Source: Roseovarius sp.
GTDB lineage: Bacteria > Pseudomonadota > Alphaproteobacteria > Rhodobacterales > Rhodobacteraceae
DNA: 64,000 nt
Assembly: GCA_014359765.1 (NCBI GenBank)
Contig: JACIYT010000003.1
Location: 99,866-163,865, forward strand
Reading direction: 5' to 3'
In this document: positions 8,503-16,963 of the stretch, in pieces
Layout of the letters: each line of letters begins with the position of its first letter
How positions within the stretch are numbered: the first letter of the stretch is position 1
Translations under genes and position numbers: made by a program
The notes under the pieces: model-generated
The model's input: only the letters and a program-made list of their open reading frames with translations
Told to the model about the DNA's origin: nothing
Databases searched by the model: none

Positions 8503-9105
8503 ATGCCCCCCATCCATCGGGACAAGTGGAATCGCCGCGCCTTTCTCGCCGGGAGCGCGGCCCTGATCGGCGCGCCCGCGCTCGCGCAGGGCGTCGATGG
8601 AGATGGCACCGTCGAAATCGAGCGCGACGTGACGAAATCCGTGCGCCGTAACATATCGGCCTTTCAGACGCGCGACTGGCGGCCCTATTTTTCCAATCTC
8701 AGGAACGGCGCCATCCTGTGCGACATCGATTCGCGTGCCGTCCATTTCTGGAGCGAGGACGGCCAGACCTACAAGCTCTATCCTTCCTCCGTGCCGCTCA
8801 GCGAGGATCTGACGCGCCGCGGGCGGACCTCCGTCATCCGCAAGGTGGAAGGGCCGAGCTGGCGCCCGACGCCCTCGATGCTGGAGCGTAATCCTGAATG
8901 GCCCGCCTATGTGCCGCCGGGGCCCGACAACCCGCTCGGCACTCACGCGCTCTATCTGAGCTGGACCTATTACCGGATCCACGGCACCCATGACACCCGC
9001 AAGATCGGGCGCCGCTCGTCGAATGGCTGCATCGGCCTCTATAACGAGCACATCGCCGAGCTTTTCGCGATGGCCCGGGTCGGCACCCAGGTGTTGCTGA
9101 TTTGA
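8503..9105 (+). CDS. L,D-transpeptidase, Tat-exported, ErfK/YbiS type
   Basis: A 200-residue periplasmic protein. The N-terminus has Arg-Arg-Ala-Phe-Leu-Ala-Gly followed by a hydrophobic stretch and Ala-Leu-Ala, a twin-arginine signal peptide. The YkuD domain carries Tyr-Arg-Ile-His-Gly-Thr and Ser-Ser-Asn-Gly-Cys-Ile-Gly-Leu, the catalytic His and Cys region of the ErfK/YbiS/YcfS/YnhG group. It should form 3-3 cross-links or anchor proteins to peptidoglycan. It is only distantly similar to the YkuD protein at 7324. The ATG at 8503 has GGAG about 10 nt upstream. An imperfect dyad at 8459-8480 lies just before it. Confidence 0.9.
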   Translation: MPPIHRDKWNRRAFLAGSAALIGAPALAQGVDGDGTVEIERDVTKSVRRNISAFQTRDWRPYFSNLRNGAILCDIDSRAVHFWSEDGQTYKLYPSSVPLSEDLTRRGRTSVIRKVEGPSWRPTPSMLERNPEWPAYVPPGPDNPLGTHALYLSWTYYRIHGTHDTRKIGRRSSNGCIGLYNEHIAELFAMARVGTQVLLI

Positions 9106-9247
9106 CAATATGGCCGCGGAATCCGTGGCGCGCCCTGCGTTCGGGTTTGCAGGAAGCGGGCTCCGTCGATTATCCGTCAGGAACGAGTCACATTCGGCCG
9201 CATGGTCGCGCATGGGCGCGTGGCCACGGCGCAATATGGAGAACACC

Positions 9248-9436
9248 ATGAAGAAACTCGCTCTTGCTGCCGCCCTGTCCGTCGCTGCCAGCACCGGCTT
9301 TGCCGGCACGCTGGCCGAGCCGGTCATCGAAGCCCCGGTCATCGTCGAGGAAACCAATGCAAGCTCGTCGGCCGCCGCCGTCTGGGTTCCGCTCCTGATC
9401 CTCGCGATCGTTGCCGCGGTCGTCATCGCGGACTGA
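9248..9436 (+). CDS. Small exported one-helix protein
   Basis: A 62-residue protein starting Met-Lys-Lys-Leu-Ala-Leu-Ala-Ala-Ala with a signal peptide ending near Gly-Phe-Ala-Gly. An acidic stretch follows, then a C-terminal hydrophobic helix of about 19 residues (Val-Trp-Val-Pro-Leu-Leu-Ile-Leu) ending in Ala-Asp. GGAG lies 6 nt before the ATG at 9248, so the longer open frame from 9110 is not used. I know similar short proteins beside hemH in Rhodobacterales but no function for them. The strong hairpin and T-run just downstream support a separately transcribed, well expressed gene. Confidence 0.75.
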   Translation: MKKLALAAALSVAASTGFAGTLAEPVIEAPVIVEETNASSSAAAVWVPLLILAIVAAVVIAD

Positions 9437-9455
9437 TCCCGTCAGGGTTCCACGG

Positions 9456-9490
9456 GGAAAGGCAGCGCGCCGTCGCTGCCTTTTCCCTTT
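9456..9490 (+). terminator. Intrinsic terminator after small exported protein gene
   Basis: Stem GGCAGCG (9461-9467) with CGCTGCC (9474-9480), loop of 6, extended outward by GGAAA/TTTTCC with one bulge, then TTTTCCCTTT. It lies between convergent genes (9436 and 9505), so it may also stop hemH transcription on the minus strand. Confidence 0.8.
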
Positions 9491-9504
9491 CGTCCCCGGC
9501 GCTC

Positions 9505-10563
9505 TCAGTCGAGCCAGCCCCGCAGATTGGTCTCGACGATCGCCGAGAGGGCCGCGATATGCGCGGGATCGTCATTGAGGCAGGGGATATAGGTGAATGC
9601 CTCGCCGCCCGCCGCCTCAAAGCTGTGGCGGATCTCCTCGTTGATCTCTTCGAGCGTCTCGATGCAATCGGCGGAAAAGGCGGGGGCGATCACCGCGATC
9701 CGCTTCTTGCCCTCCTCCCTGGCGAGGCGCGCCACCTCCTCGACGGTATAGGGCCGGAGCCATTCCTCCGGGCCAAAGACCGACTGGAAGGTGGTGGTGA
9801 TCTCGGTCTCTGCCCAGCCCAGCCGTTCGCGCAGCAGGCGCGTCGTCTTCTGGCACTGGCAATGGTAGGGGTCGCCCTGCATAAGGTAACGCTGCGGCAT
9901 TCCGTGATAGGACACGACGAGGATCTCGGGCCGCGCGGGGGCCTGCGCATAGGCGCGCTCCACCGATTGCGCCAGCGCCTCGATATAGAGAGGGTGATCG
10001 AAATAGGGCTCGACCACGCGGGCCACCGGCTGCCAGGTCTCGGCCATCAGCGCGCGGAAGAACTGGTCATTGGCGGTGGCCGAGGTGGCGCCGGCGTAAT
10101 GCGGGTAGAGCGGAAAGAACAGGATGCGCCGACAGCCCGCCTCGACCATGGCGCGCACCTTCGATCTGGTCGAAGGATTGCCATAGCGCATGCAGAAATC
10201 GACCATGACCTGATCGCCGTAGCGCGTGTGCAGCGATTGCGCGAGCCCGGCGGTCTGGTCGCGGGTGATGGTCATCAGCGGGCTTTCGCCCTTTTCCTCG
10301 TTCCAGATGGATTTGTAGGCCGCGCCCGAGGTAAAGGGCCGCTTGCTCAGGATGATCAGTTGCAGGAGCGGCTGCCATTTCCAGGGCGCATAGTCGATCA
10401 CCCGGCGATCGGAGAGGAACTCGTTGAGATAGCGCCGCATCGGCCAGTAGCTGTAATGGTCGGGCGTGCCGAGATTGGCGAGCAGCACGCCGGTTTTCGC
10501 GCGCGGCACAGGCGGGTGATCGGCGGGGGCGTGGCGGGCGCGCGTGCGGGCGTCGTCGGGCAT
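9505..10563 (-). CDS. hemH: Ferrochelatase
   Basis: Inserts Fe2+ into protoporphyrin IX, the last step of protoheme synthesis. The 352-residue protein contains the ferrochelatase motifs Val-Leu-Leu-Ala-Asn-Leu-Gly-Thr-Pro, Met-Arg-Tyr-Gly-Asn-Pro, Phe-Pro-Leu-Tyr-Pro-His-Tyr, the catalytic His in Ser-Tyr-His-Gly-Met-Pro, and Cys-Gln-Cys-Gln-Lys-Thr. The conserved Glu region near the C-terminus (Ile-Glu-Thr-Leu-Glu-Glu-Ile) is present. I chose the ATG at 10563, which has GGAGG 9 nt upstream, over the in-frame codon at 10599. It stands alone on the minus strand, 55 nt after the methyltransferase gene read in the same direction. Confidence 0.95.
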   Translation of the reverse strand: MPDDARTRARHAPADHPPVPRAKTGVLLANLGTPDHYSYWPMRRYLNEFLSDRRVIDYAPWKWQPLLQLIILSKRPFTSGAAYKSIWNEEKGESPLMTITRDQTAGLAQSLHTRYGDQVMVDFCMRYGNPSTRSKVRAMVEAGCRRILFFPLYPHYAGATSATANDQFFRALMAETWQPVARVVEPYFDHPLYIEALAQSVERAYAQAPARPEILVVSYHGMPQRYLMQGDPYHCQCQKTTRLLRERLGWAETEITTTFQSVFGPEEWLRPYTVEEVARLAREEGKKRIAVIAPAFSADCIETLEEINEEIRHSFEAAGGEAFTYIPCLNDDPAHIAALSAIVETNLRGWLD

Positions 10564-10618
10564 CGGGGCTATCCTCCGGTCTCGGGTCAGGGGTGACATA
10601 ACCGGCTATCGCCAGAGG

Positions 10619-11425
10619 TCAATCGTCGAGCCGGTTTTCGCGCGTGCCGAGCGCATCGGCCAGCCGAGCCGCGGCCGAACCGGGGCGCAGCGGCTGCGGC
10701 TGACCGGGGTCCGGGGCCCAGCCGGTGAGAAAGATCATCTCGGCGCTGGCGCGGATGCCACCCTCGGGATGGGCAAAGCTCGTGGCGTAGATGTCACAGG
10801 CGCGCGCCAGCACCGCGCGCCGCAGCATCCTGCGCGGGCGCGCGGCCATGGCGTTGGTCTCGGCCATGGCGCGCAGGTCGCGCATCAGCGCCAGCGCATC
10901 GCCATAGCGCAGATCGAGCGGCAGCCGGTCCGCCACCGGCAGCGCCAGCCCCGCGCGTTGCAACAGCGCGCCCAGATCGCGGATTTCCGCCATTGGCAGC
11001 ACACGCGGCGAGAGCCCGCCGGTCACATCTGCCTCGGCCTGCGCCATCGATGCGCGCAATTCCTGCAAACTGCCGCCGCCAAACAGCACCGCCAGCAACA
11101 GGCCATCGGGGCGCAGCGCGCGCCGCGCCTGCACGAGCTGGCCCACGGGATCCTCGGCCCAATGCAGGCAGAGCGCGTGGATCACCAGATCATGCGCGCC
11201 CGGCGCGAGCGCGAGCACCGGATCGTCGGCCACCACCGCCGCACCGGGAAAGCGCGCCTGCCAGAAATCCGGCCAGCCGCAGACGATTCCGGGCGCTGTA
11301 AAGGATTTGTTAACCATTGCCAGCCGATCCTCGATCTCGGCGGCGGCCAGATCGTGCAGGAACATCGCGGGCGCGCGGGCGACGCGCGCGCGCTGACGCA
11401 AGAGGGCGGGGCGGTCGATCAGCAT
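10619..11425 (-). CDS. NDUFAF5-like methyltransferase-fold protein
   Basis: A 268-residue protein matching the pattern of the alphaproteobacterial relatives of the mitochondrial complex I assembly factor NDUFAF5: Arg-Ala-Pro-Ala-Met-Phe-Leu-His-Asp, Leu-Cys-Leu-His-Trp-Ala-Glu-Asp, Arg-Arg-Ala-Leu-Arg-Pro-Asp-Gly-Leu and Gly-Gly-Gly-Ser-Leu-Gln-Glu-Leu-Arg. The usual glycine-rich SAM motif I is degenerate here. NDUFAF5 hydroxylates an arginine of a complex I subunit; whether the bacterial protein does the same is inference. It is divergent from comF with 36 nt between starts. The ATG at 11425 starts the conserved part; an ATG at 11467 would overlap comF. Confidence 0.78.
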   Translation of the reverse strand: MLIDRPALLRQRARVARAPAMFLHDLAAAEIEDRLAMVNKSFTAPGIVCGWPDFWQARFPGAAVVADDPVLALAPGAHDLVIHALCLHWAEDPVGQLVQARRALRPDGLLLAVLFGGGSLQELRASMAQAEADVTGGLSPRVLPMAEIRDLGALLQRAGLALPVADRLPLDLRYGDALALMRDLRAMAETNAMAARPRRMLRRAVLARACDIYATSFAHPEGGIRASAEMIFLTGWAPDPGQPQPLRPGSAAARLADALGTRENRLDD

Positions 11426-11461
11426 GGTCCGGCTCACGGGCAGGAGGAAGGGGACGGGGCG

Positions 11462-12187
11462 ATGCACCCGGCTTTACAAATGGCGGTCGCGCTTGTCTAT
11501 CCGCCACGCTGCACGCTCTGCGGTGCGACGGTGGCCGACGCCTTTGGTCTCTGCGGGCCGTGCTGGCGCGATACGCCCTTCATCGCCGGGCTGGTCTGCG
11601 ATCTCTGCGGCAGGCCGCTTCCCGGCGAGAGCGACGGCACCGTGCATTGCGACGAGTGCCTGCGCATCGCCCGGCCCTGGGCACGCGGGCGCGCGGCGCT
11701 GCGCTACGAGGCGAATGGCCGACGGCTGGTGCTCGCGCTCAAGCATGGCGACCGGCATGACGTGGCGCGCCCCGCGGGCAAATGGCTCGCGCGGGTGGGC
11801 AAGCCGCTCCTTGCCCCCGGCACGATCCTCGCGCCGGTGCCACTGCATCCCCTGCGGCTGCTGTCGCGGCGGTTCAACCAGTCCGCGCTGCTGGCGCAGG
11901 CGCTGGCGCGCGAGACGGGTCTCATCCTGGTGCCCGATCTGCTGATTCGTACCCGCTCCACCCCGCGCCTCAAGGGGCTCGACCGGGCGGCGCGCCATGC
12001 CGCTCTCGACGGGGCGATCCGCGCCAATCCCCGCCGCATCGCCATGCTGCGGGGCGCGCGGCTGATCCTGGTCGATGACGTGATGACCTCCGGCGCGACG
12101 CTTTCGGCGGCGACCCAGGCGGCTCATGCGGGCGGCGCGGCGGAGGTGTGCATTCTCGCACTGGCGCGCGCGGGCAAGGACACCTAG
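11462..12187 (+). CDS. comF: ComF family phosphoribosyltransferase-like protein
   Basis: A 241-residue ComF protein. An N-terminal double zinc-ribbon has Cys-Thr-Leu-Cys-Gly, Cys-Gly-Pro-Cys-Trp, Cys-Asp-Leu-Cys-Gly and Cys-Asp-Glu-Cys. The C-terminal PRTase domain ends with the PRPP loop Leu-Val-Asp-Asp-Val-Met-Thr-Ser-Gly-Ala-Thr. In competent bacteria ComF is needed for DNA uptake; in alphaproteobacteria it is widespread without proven competence. The ATG at 11462 follows AGGAGGAAGGGG. The frame is open back to 10544, antisense to the methyltransferase, which I discount. grxC follows after 35 nt. Confidence 0.87.
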   Translation: MHPALQMAVALVYPPRCTLCGATVADAFGLCGPCWRDTPFIAGLVCDLCGRPLPGESDGTVHCDECLRIARPWARGRAALRYEANGRRLVLALKHGDRHDVARPAGKWLARVGKPLLAPGTILAPVPLHPLRLLSRRFNQSALLAQALARETGLILVPDLLIRTRSTPRLKGLDRAARHAALDGAIRANPRRIAMLRGARLILVDDVMTSGATLSAATQAAHAGGAAEVCILALARAGKDT

Positions 12188-12222
12188 GTTCGTCTTGCGG
12201 AGCCGGACCAGGAGGCACAGCC

Positions 12223-12480
12223 ATGCAACCCGTCGAAATCTATACCTCGCCGCTCTGCGGCTTCTGCCACGCGGCCAAGCGGCTGCTCAAACAGAAGGGC
12301 GTGAACTTCAGCGAAATCAATGTGCTGGCCCAGCCCGCGCGCAAATCCGAGATGATGCAGCGCGCGAATGGCCGGCATACCGTACCGCAGATCTTCATCG
12401 GCAAGACCCATGTCGGCGGCTGCGACGACCTCTATGCGCTGGAGCGCGCGGGCAAGCTCGACGCGCTGCTGAGGGGGTGA
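12223..12480 (+). CDS. grxC: Glutaredoxin 3
   Basis: Small cytosolic thiol-disulfide oxidoreductase (85 residues) working with glutathione. The active site is Cys-Gly-Phe-Cys (residues 12-15) instead of the classical Cys-Pro-Tyr-Cys. The glutathione-binding Thr-Val-Pro-Gln-Ile-Phe-Ile and Gly-Gly-Cys-Asp-Asp are intact. AGGAGG lies 7-8 nt before the ATG at 12223. The amidase gene begins 6 nt after its stop, so comF-grxC-amidase-marR look like one transcript. Confidence 0.92.
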   Translation: MQPVEIYTSPLCGFCHAAKRLLKQKGVNFSEINVLAQPARKSEMMQRANGRHTVPQIFIGKTHVGGCDDLYALERAGKLDALLRG

Positions 12481-12485
12481 GGGTC

Positions 12486-13316
12486 ATGCGCGTGGCGCTT
12501 CTTCAGGTCACGTCAGGCGACGATCCCGCCGCGAACCTTGCCATGCTGCGCGCGCGCATGGCCGAGGCAAGGGCGGCTGGCGCGGCGTTCATCCTCACCC
12601 CGGAGGTGAGCAATTGCGTCTCGTCGAGCCGCCGCCACCAGCTGGCCGTGCTCAGCCCCGAGCAGAGCGATCCGGTCCTGGCCGGGCTGCGCGAGGAGGC
12701 CGCGCGCCTTGGCGTCTGGCTGCTGATCGGTTCGCTCGCGCTCCGGACCGGCGATCCTGACGGGCGCTTTGCCAATCGCTCTTTCCTGATCGACGATGCG
12801 GGCGGGATCCGCGCCCGATACGACAAGATCCACATGTTCGACGTGGACGTGTCTCCCGAGGAGACATATCGCGAATCCGACGGCTTTCGCCCCGGCACAC
12901 GCGCGACCCTCGCCGAGACACCCTGGGGCCGGATCGGCCTCAGCATCTGCTACGACATCCGCTTTCCCCATCTCTACCGCCGCCTTGCGCAGGCCGGCGC
13001 GGATATCCTCACCGTGCCCGCCGCCTTTTCGCATGTCACCGGGGCGGCGCATTGGGAGGTGCTCTTGCGCGCGCGCGCCATCGAGACCGGTTGTTTCGTG
13101 CTCGCCCCGGCGCAGACCGGCACCCACACGGCGAGCCGTGGCAAGGCGCGGCGCACCCATGGCCACAGCCTCGTGGTGGCCCCCTGGGGCGAGGTGCTGG
13201 CCGATGGCGGCACCGCGCCGGGCATCGTCACGGTTGATCTCGACCTCTCGGAAGTGGCACAAGCACGCAAACGCGTGCCTTCGCTGCGCCACGACCGGGA
13301 GTTCGACGGCCCCTGA
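12486..13316 (+). CDS. Carbon-nitrogen hydrolase, nitrilase superfamily (Nit1/Nit2 type)
   Basis: A 276-residue amidase with the nitrilase-fold triad: Glu in Leu-Thr-Pro-Glu-Val, Lys in Tyr-Asp-Lys-Ile-His-Met-Phe-Asp, and the nucleophile Cys in Ser-Ile-Cys-Tyr-Asp-Ile-Arg-Phe-Pro. The Lys-Ile-His-Met-Phe-Asp-Val and Cys-Tyr-Asp-Ile-Arg-Phe-Pro signatures match the Nit branch, which repairs deaminated glutathione or omega-amides of 2-oxo acids. Its position directly after grxC fits a glutathione-related role, which is inference. The stop is immediately followed by the marR start codon. Confidence 0.87.
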   Translation: MRVALLQVTSGDDPAANLAMLRARMAEARAAGAAFILTPEVSNCVSSSRRHQLAVLSPEQSDPVLAGLREEAARLGVWLLIGSLALRTGDPDGRFANRSFLIDDAGGIRARYDKIHMFDVDVSPEETYRESDGFRPGTRATLAETPWGRIGLSICYDIRFPHLYRRLAQAGADILTVPAAFSHVTGAAHWEVLLRARAIETGCFVLAPAQTGTHTASRGKARRTHGHSLVVAPWGEVLADGGTAPGIVTVDLDLSEVAQARKRVPSLRHDREFDGP

Positions 13317-13760
13317 ATGGACGAGACCACCAGCAATTCCCTCGCGGTCGCGCTCTTTGGTGAGATCCTGACCTGCGAGCAGCTGATTCGCGCGCGGCTC
13401 GGCCGGGTGCTGCCCAGGGGCATGGAAATCTCGCATTTCTCGGTGCTCAACCACCTCGCGCGGCTTGGCGATGAACGCAGCCCGGCGCAGCTTGCCCGGG
13501 CGTTTCACGTCACGCGCGGGGCGATGACCAACACCCTGTCCAAGCTGGAACTGGCGGGATATGTCCATATCCGCCCCGACTGGGACGATGCCCGCCGCAA
13601 GATGGTCTCGATCAGCCCCTCGGGGCGACGGGCGCGCGATGTCGCGATTTCCGCGATCACGCCGATGGTGTCGGACCTGATCCGCGATCTGGGCGAGGAT
13701 CGTGTCCGCGCGAGCCTGCCGGTGCTGCGCGAACTGCGCTGCCGGCTCGACGAGGGATAA
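13317..13760 (+). CDS. MarR-family transcriptional regulator
   Basis: A 147-residue winged-helix protein: Phe-Ser-Val-Leu-Asn-His-Leu-Ala-Arg, recognition helix Val-Thr-Arg-Gly-Ala-Met-Thr-Asn-Thr-Leu-Ser-Lys-Leu-Glu, wing Asp-Trp-Asp-Asp-Ala-Arg-Arg-Lys. MarR proteins usually act as ligand-responsive repressors. The gene starts directly at the amidase stop (TGA then ATG), so it belongs to that transcript. The RND pump gene converges on it 40 nt downstream; control of that pump is possible, but the pump already has a TetR gene in its own operon. Confidence 0.85.
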   Translation: MDETTSNSLAVALFGEILTCEQLIRARLGRVLPRGMEISHFSVLNHLARLGDERSPAQLARAFHVTRGAMTNTLSKLELAGYVHIRPDWDDARRKMVSISPSGRRARDVAISAITPMVSDLIRDLGEDRVRASLPVLRELRCRLDEG

Positions 13761-13799
13761 TGGCACAGGGCGCTGCCCGAGCGCCACCCGCCGCCCCGG

Positions 13800-16700
13800 T
13801 CAGGCGGCGGCCTGCTGCCCGGAGGATGATGGCGGCGGCTTGATCCCGAACATCAGCGCATAGAGCACCGGCACCGCCAGCAGCGTGAGCACCGAGGCAA
13901 AGGCGAGGCCGCCCATGATCGTCACCGCCATCGACGCAAAGAAGGCATCGGGCAGCAGCGGCAACATGCCGAAGATCGTGGTGCCAGCCGCGAGCATCAC
14001 CGGCCGCAGACGGCTGACCGATCCGCCAACCACCGCGTCGAAATCCGCATCGCCCGCCTCCCGGCGCATGTCGATCTCCTCGACCAGAACGATGGCGTTC
14101 TTCATCAGCATCCCCGACAGCGACAGGAAGCCCAGGAGCGCGGTAAAGGTAAAGGGCAGGCCGCTGCCCAGCAGCCCCAGCACCATGCCGGTCACCGACA
14201 TCGGCACCACGAGCCACAGGATGAGCGGCTGGCGCACCTTGTTGAACATCAGGATCGAGATCGTGAGCATCACGAGAAAGCCCAGCGGCAATTGCCTGCC
14301 GAGCGATGCCTGCGCATCCTGCGAGCTCTCGAATTCGCCGCCCCATTCCATGCTGTAGCCGGGCGGCAGCTCCATCGCCTCGATATCGGCGCGGACGCTG
14401 CGAAATGCCTGGTCCGCCGTCAGCCCTGCCCGCTTGCCGCCCTGCGCGGTGATCGTGCGCTCGCGGTCGCGGCGGTGGATCAGCGCCTCGGCAAGCTGCA
14501 CCTCCATGTCGGTGACCATGTTCGACATCGGCACATAGGCGCCGGCCCCCGGCGACCACACCGGCAGATCGCGGACCCGGTCGATGCCGTCGCGCTGATC
14601 CTCGGGCAGGCGCAGGTAGATCGGCACCTCGGCATCGCCTTCGCGCAGCGCGGCGACCCGCAGCCCCGAGGTGCCGACCTGCACCGTATCGGCGACCGAT
14701 TCGCGGGTGGCGCCGGTCAGGCGCATCCGGGCCTCGTCCACGACAGGAACGACCATCAGTTCGCGCTGGCGCCAGTTGGTGCGCGGATTGGTGATCGTGC
14801 CCGCCGCCTCATAGATGAGGAGCGCCTCATCGGCCAGCTGGCGCAGGATCAGCGGATCAGGCCCGGAAAAGCGCACCGCCACCGCATCCCCCGCAGGCGG
14901 ACCGAACACAAGCTCCTCGGTCCGCACCAGGGCATTGGGAAATTCCTCCGCAAGATCACGGTTCAGCCGCGCCGCCATGGCCGGGATCACCTCGGCCGTG
15001 CGGGTGCGCACGATCAGCTGACCATAGCTCGGATCGGCCTGTTCGGGGTTGTAGGTCAGCATGAAGCGGCTCGCCCCGCGCCCGACCAGCGTCGTGACCG
15101 CCACCACGTCGGGCTCGGCCATGATGATCTCCTCGAGCCGCTTCATGGCGCGGTCCGTGACATGAATGTCGGTGCCCTGCGGCAGCTGCAACTCGACATA
15201 GAAGAGCGGGGTGTTCGAGGCCGGGAAGAACGCCTGTTTCACCTGTCCGAAGGCCATGATCGAGGCGACCGTGATGCCGACGATGGTCATGATCACCAGC
15301 CAGCGCGCGCGCAGCGATCCGTGCAGGATGCCCCGGTAGATTCTGTAGATGACCCCCCTGTAGGGATCGGCGGAGGTGTCTTTGGGCGCTCTGAGCAGCA
15401 GTTTCCCGAGATAGGGCGTGATGGTGACCGCCAGAACCCAGCTCAGCAGGAGCGAAATCGCGATCACCGCGAAGAGCGAGAACAGGAATTCGCCGGTGGC
15501 GTCGGGCGACAGGCCGATACCCGAGAATGCCATGATGCCGATCACCGTTGCCCCGAGAAGCGGGATGCTCGTCGCGCTCTCGGCCTCGGCGGCGGCGTCC
15601 TCGGGCGATTTGCCACGGGCCATGCCGATCACCATGCCCTCGGCGATGACGATGGCGTTATCGACCAGCATCCCCATGGCGATGATCAGCGCGCCAAGGC
15701 TGATGCGCTCCATCTCGATCCCGAAGACCGCCATGAAGAAGACCGTTCCCATGACCGTCAGGCCCAGCGTCGAGCCGACCACGAGGCCCGCGCGCCAGCC
15801 CATGGTCAGCATCAGCGCGCCGACCACGATGATGACGGATTGCATCAGCCCGAAAAGGAAATTGGAGACGGCCTCGTCCACGACCTTGTGCTGCTCGTAG
15901 ATCGGCAACAGCTCGGTTCCCTCGGGCAGAAGCGCGGCGAGTTCGGCGAGCCGCGCCTCGACCGCCTCGCCGACGGCGACGACGTTGCGATCGGTCAGGG
16001 CCGAGATGCCGATGGTGAACGCCCGCACCCCGTTCTGGCGGATGATGTTATCGGGCTGCTCGACCTCGTGGCGCCGGACGGTCGCGATATCATAGACGGT
16101 GGCCTGCCCGACCTGCCCCGCCGCGCCCAGCCGCAGCGCTTCGATCCCTTCGACCGTGGCATAGCCGGGTGGCACGGACAGCGCGATCCGCGCCGTGTCG
16201 GCGGTGATCTCGCCATTGGCAAAGACCTTGTTCTCGCTGGCGATGACCCCGATCAACTGATCCGGCGGCACGCCCAGCCCCTCGAGCCGGGCAGGGTCGA
16301 TGGCGATGGTGATTTCTTCCTCGATCAGCCCCTGGACCTCGACCTTGGCAACACCGTCCACCGTGACCAGACCCCGCCGCAGCATCGTGGCGAGGTCGCG
16401 CTGTTCGGCGGGCGTCAGGCCCTGCGTGGTGACGGCGTAGAACAGGCCATAGACATCGCCGAAATCGTCATTGATGATCGGATCGCGCGCGCCATCGGGG
16501 AGTTCTCCGCGCACATCGCCGATCCGCCGGCGCATCTCGTCCCAGACCTGGGGGATCTCGTCGGGGCCGTAGCGCATGTCGATCTCGACGGTGATCTGCG
16601 CCATGCCCGGCATGGATTTCGATTCGACCCGGTCGAGCTGGCGCATCTGCTGGAGCGCGTTCTCGACGACATCGGCGACCTCCTCTTCGACCTCCTCGGC

Positions 16701-16895
16701 GGTCGCGCCGGGATAAGGGACGAAAACCAGCGCCGTCTTGAGGGTAAAGCTCGGATCCTCCAGGCGGCCGACATTGGCCAGCCCCCAGAGCCCCCCGAGA
16801 AGACAGAAAAGGATGCCCAGCCAGACGGCGACGGGGCGCTGGATCGCACCGTAGGCGATGCTCCGGCTGCCGGCGCCTTCAGTTCTCGATGCCAC
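13800..16895 (-). CDS. RND efflux transporter, inner-membrane pump
   Basis: A 1031-residue AcrB-type pump with the family's two-fold layout: N-terminal helix, large periplasmic loop, helices 2-6, second large loop, helices 8-12. The helix-4 motif is Met-Leu-Val-Asp-Asn-Ala-Ile-Val-Ile-Ala-Glu-Gly, so one Asp is followed by Asn where AcrB has Asp-Asp. The helix-10 lysine motif Met-Leu-Met-Lys-Asn-Ala-Ile-Val-Leu-Val-Glu is kept. It resembles the acriflavin-resistance branch that exports drugs or lipophiles using the proton gradient. It follows its adaptor gene by 68 nt on the same strand. No outer-membrane factor is encoded nearby, so a TolC-like protein must come from elsewhere. Confidence 0.92.
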   Translation of the reverse strand: MASRTEGAGSRSIAYGAIQRPVAVWLGILFCLLGGLWGLANVGRLEDPSFTLKTALVFVPYPGATAEEVEEEVADVVENALQQMRQLDRVESKSMPGMAQITVEIDMRYGPDEIPQVWDEMRRRIGDVRGELPDGARDPIINDDFGDVYGLFYAVTTQGLTPAEQRDLATMLRRGLVTVDGVAKVEVQGLIEEEITIAIDPARLEGLGVPPDQLIGVIASENKVFANGEITADTARIALSVPPGYATVEGIEALRLGAAGQVGQATVYDIATVRRHEVEQPDNIIRQNGVRAFTIGISALTDRNVVAVGEAVEARLAELAALLPEGTELLPIYEQHKVVDEAVSNFLFGLMQSVIIVVGALMLTMGWRAGLVVGSTLGLTVMGTVFFMAVFGIEMERISLGALIIAMGMLVDNAIVIAEGMVIGMARGKSPEDAAAEAESATSIPLLGATVIGIMAFSGIGLSPDATGEFLFSLFAVIAISLLLSWVLAVTITPYLGKLLLRAPKDTSADPYRGVIYRIYRGILHGSLRARWLVIMTIVGITVASIMAFGQVKQAFFPASNTPLFYVELQLPQGTDIHVTDRAMKRLEEIIMAEPDVVAVTTLVGRGASRFMLTYNPEQADPSYGQLIVRTRTAEVIPAMAARLNRDLAEEFPNALVRTEELVFGPPAGDAVAVRFSGPDPLILRQLADEALLIYEAAGTITNPRTNWRQRELMVVPVVDEARMRLTGATRESVADTVQVGTSGLRVAALREGDAEVPIYLRLPEDQRDGIDRVRDLPVWSPGAGAYVPMSNMVTDMEVQLAEALIHRRDRERTITAQGGKRAGLTADQAFRSVRADIEAMELPPGYSMEWGGEFESSQDAQASLGRQLPLGFLVMLTISILMFNKVRQPLILWLVVPMSVTGMVLGLLGSGLPFTFTALLGFLSLSGMLMKNAIVLVEEIDMRREAGDADFDAVVGGSVSRLRPVMLAAGTTIFGMLPLLPDAFFASMAVTIMGGLAFASVLTLLAVPVLYALMFGIKPPPSSSGQQAAA

Positions 16896-16963
16896 TTTGA
16901 AAGATCCTTCCCGTTGGTATCAGCAAGGCCGGAACCGGCGCGTCGTCATCGGCGTCATCCCGG

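Noticed and set aside
13317..13760. The MarR gene as dedicated regulator of the RND pump
   Set aside because: It is on the opposite strand, in the transcript of the comF-grxC-amidase genes; the pump has a coupled TetR gene and operator of its own.
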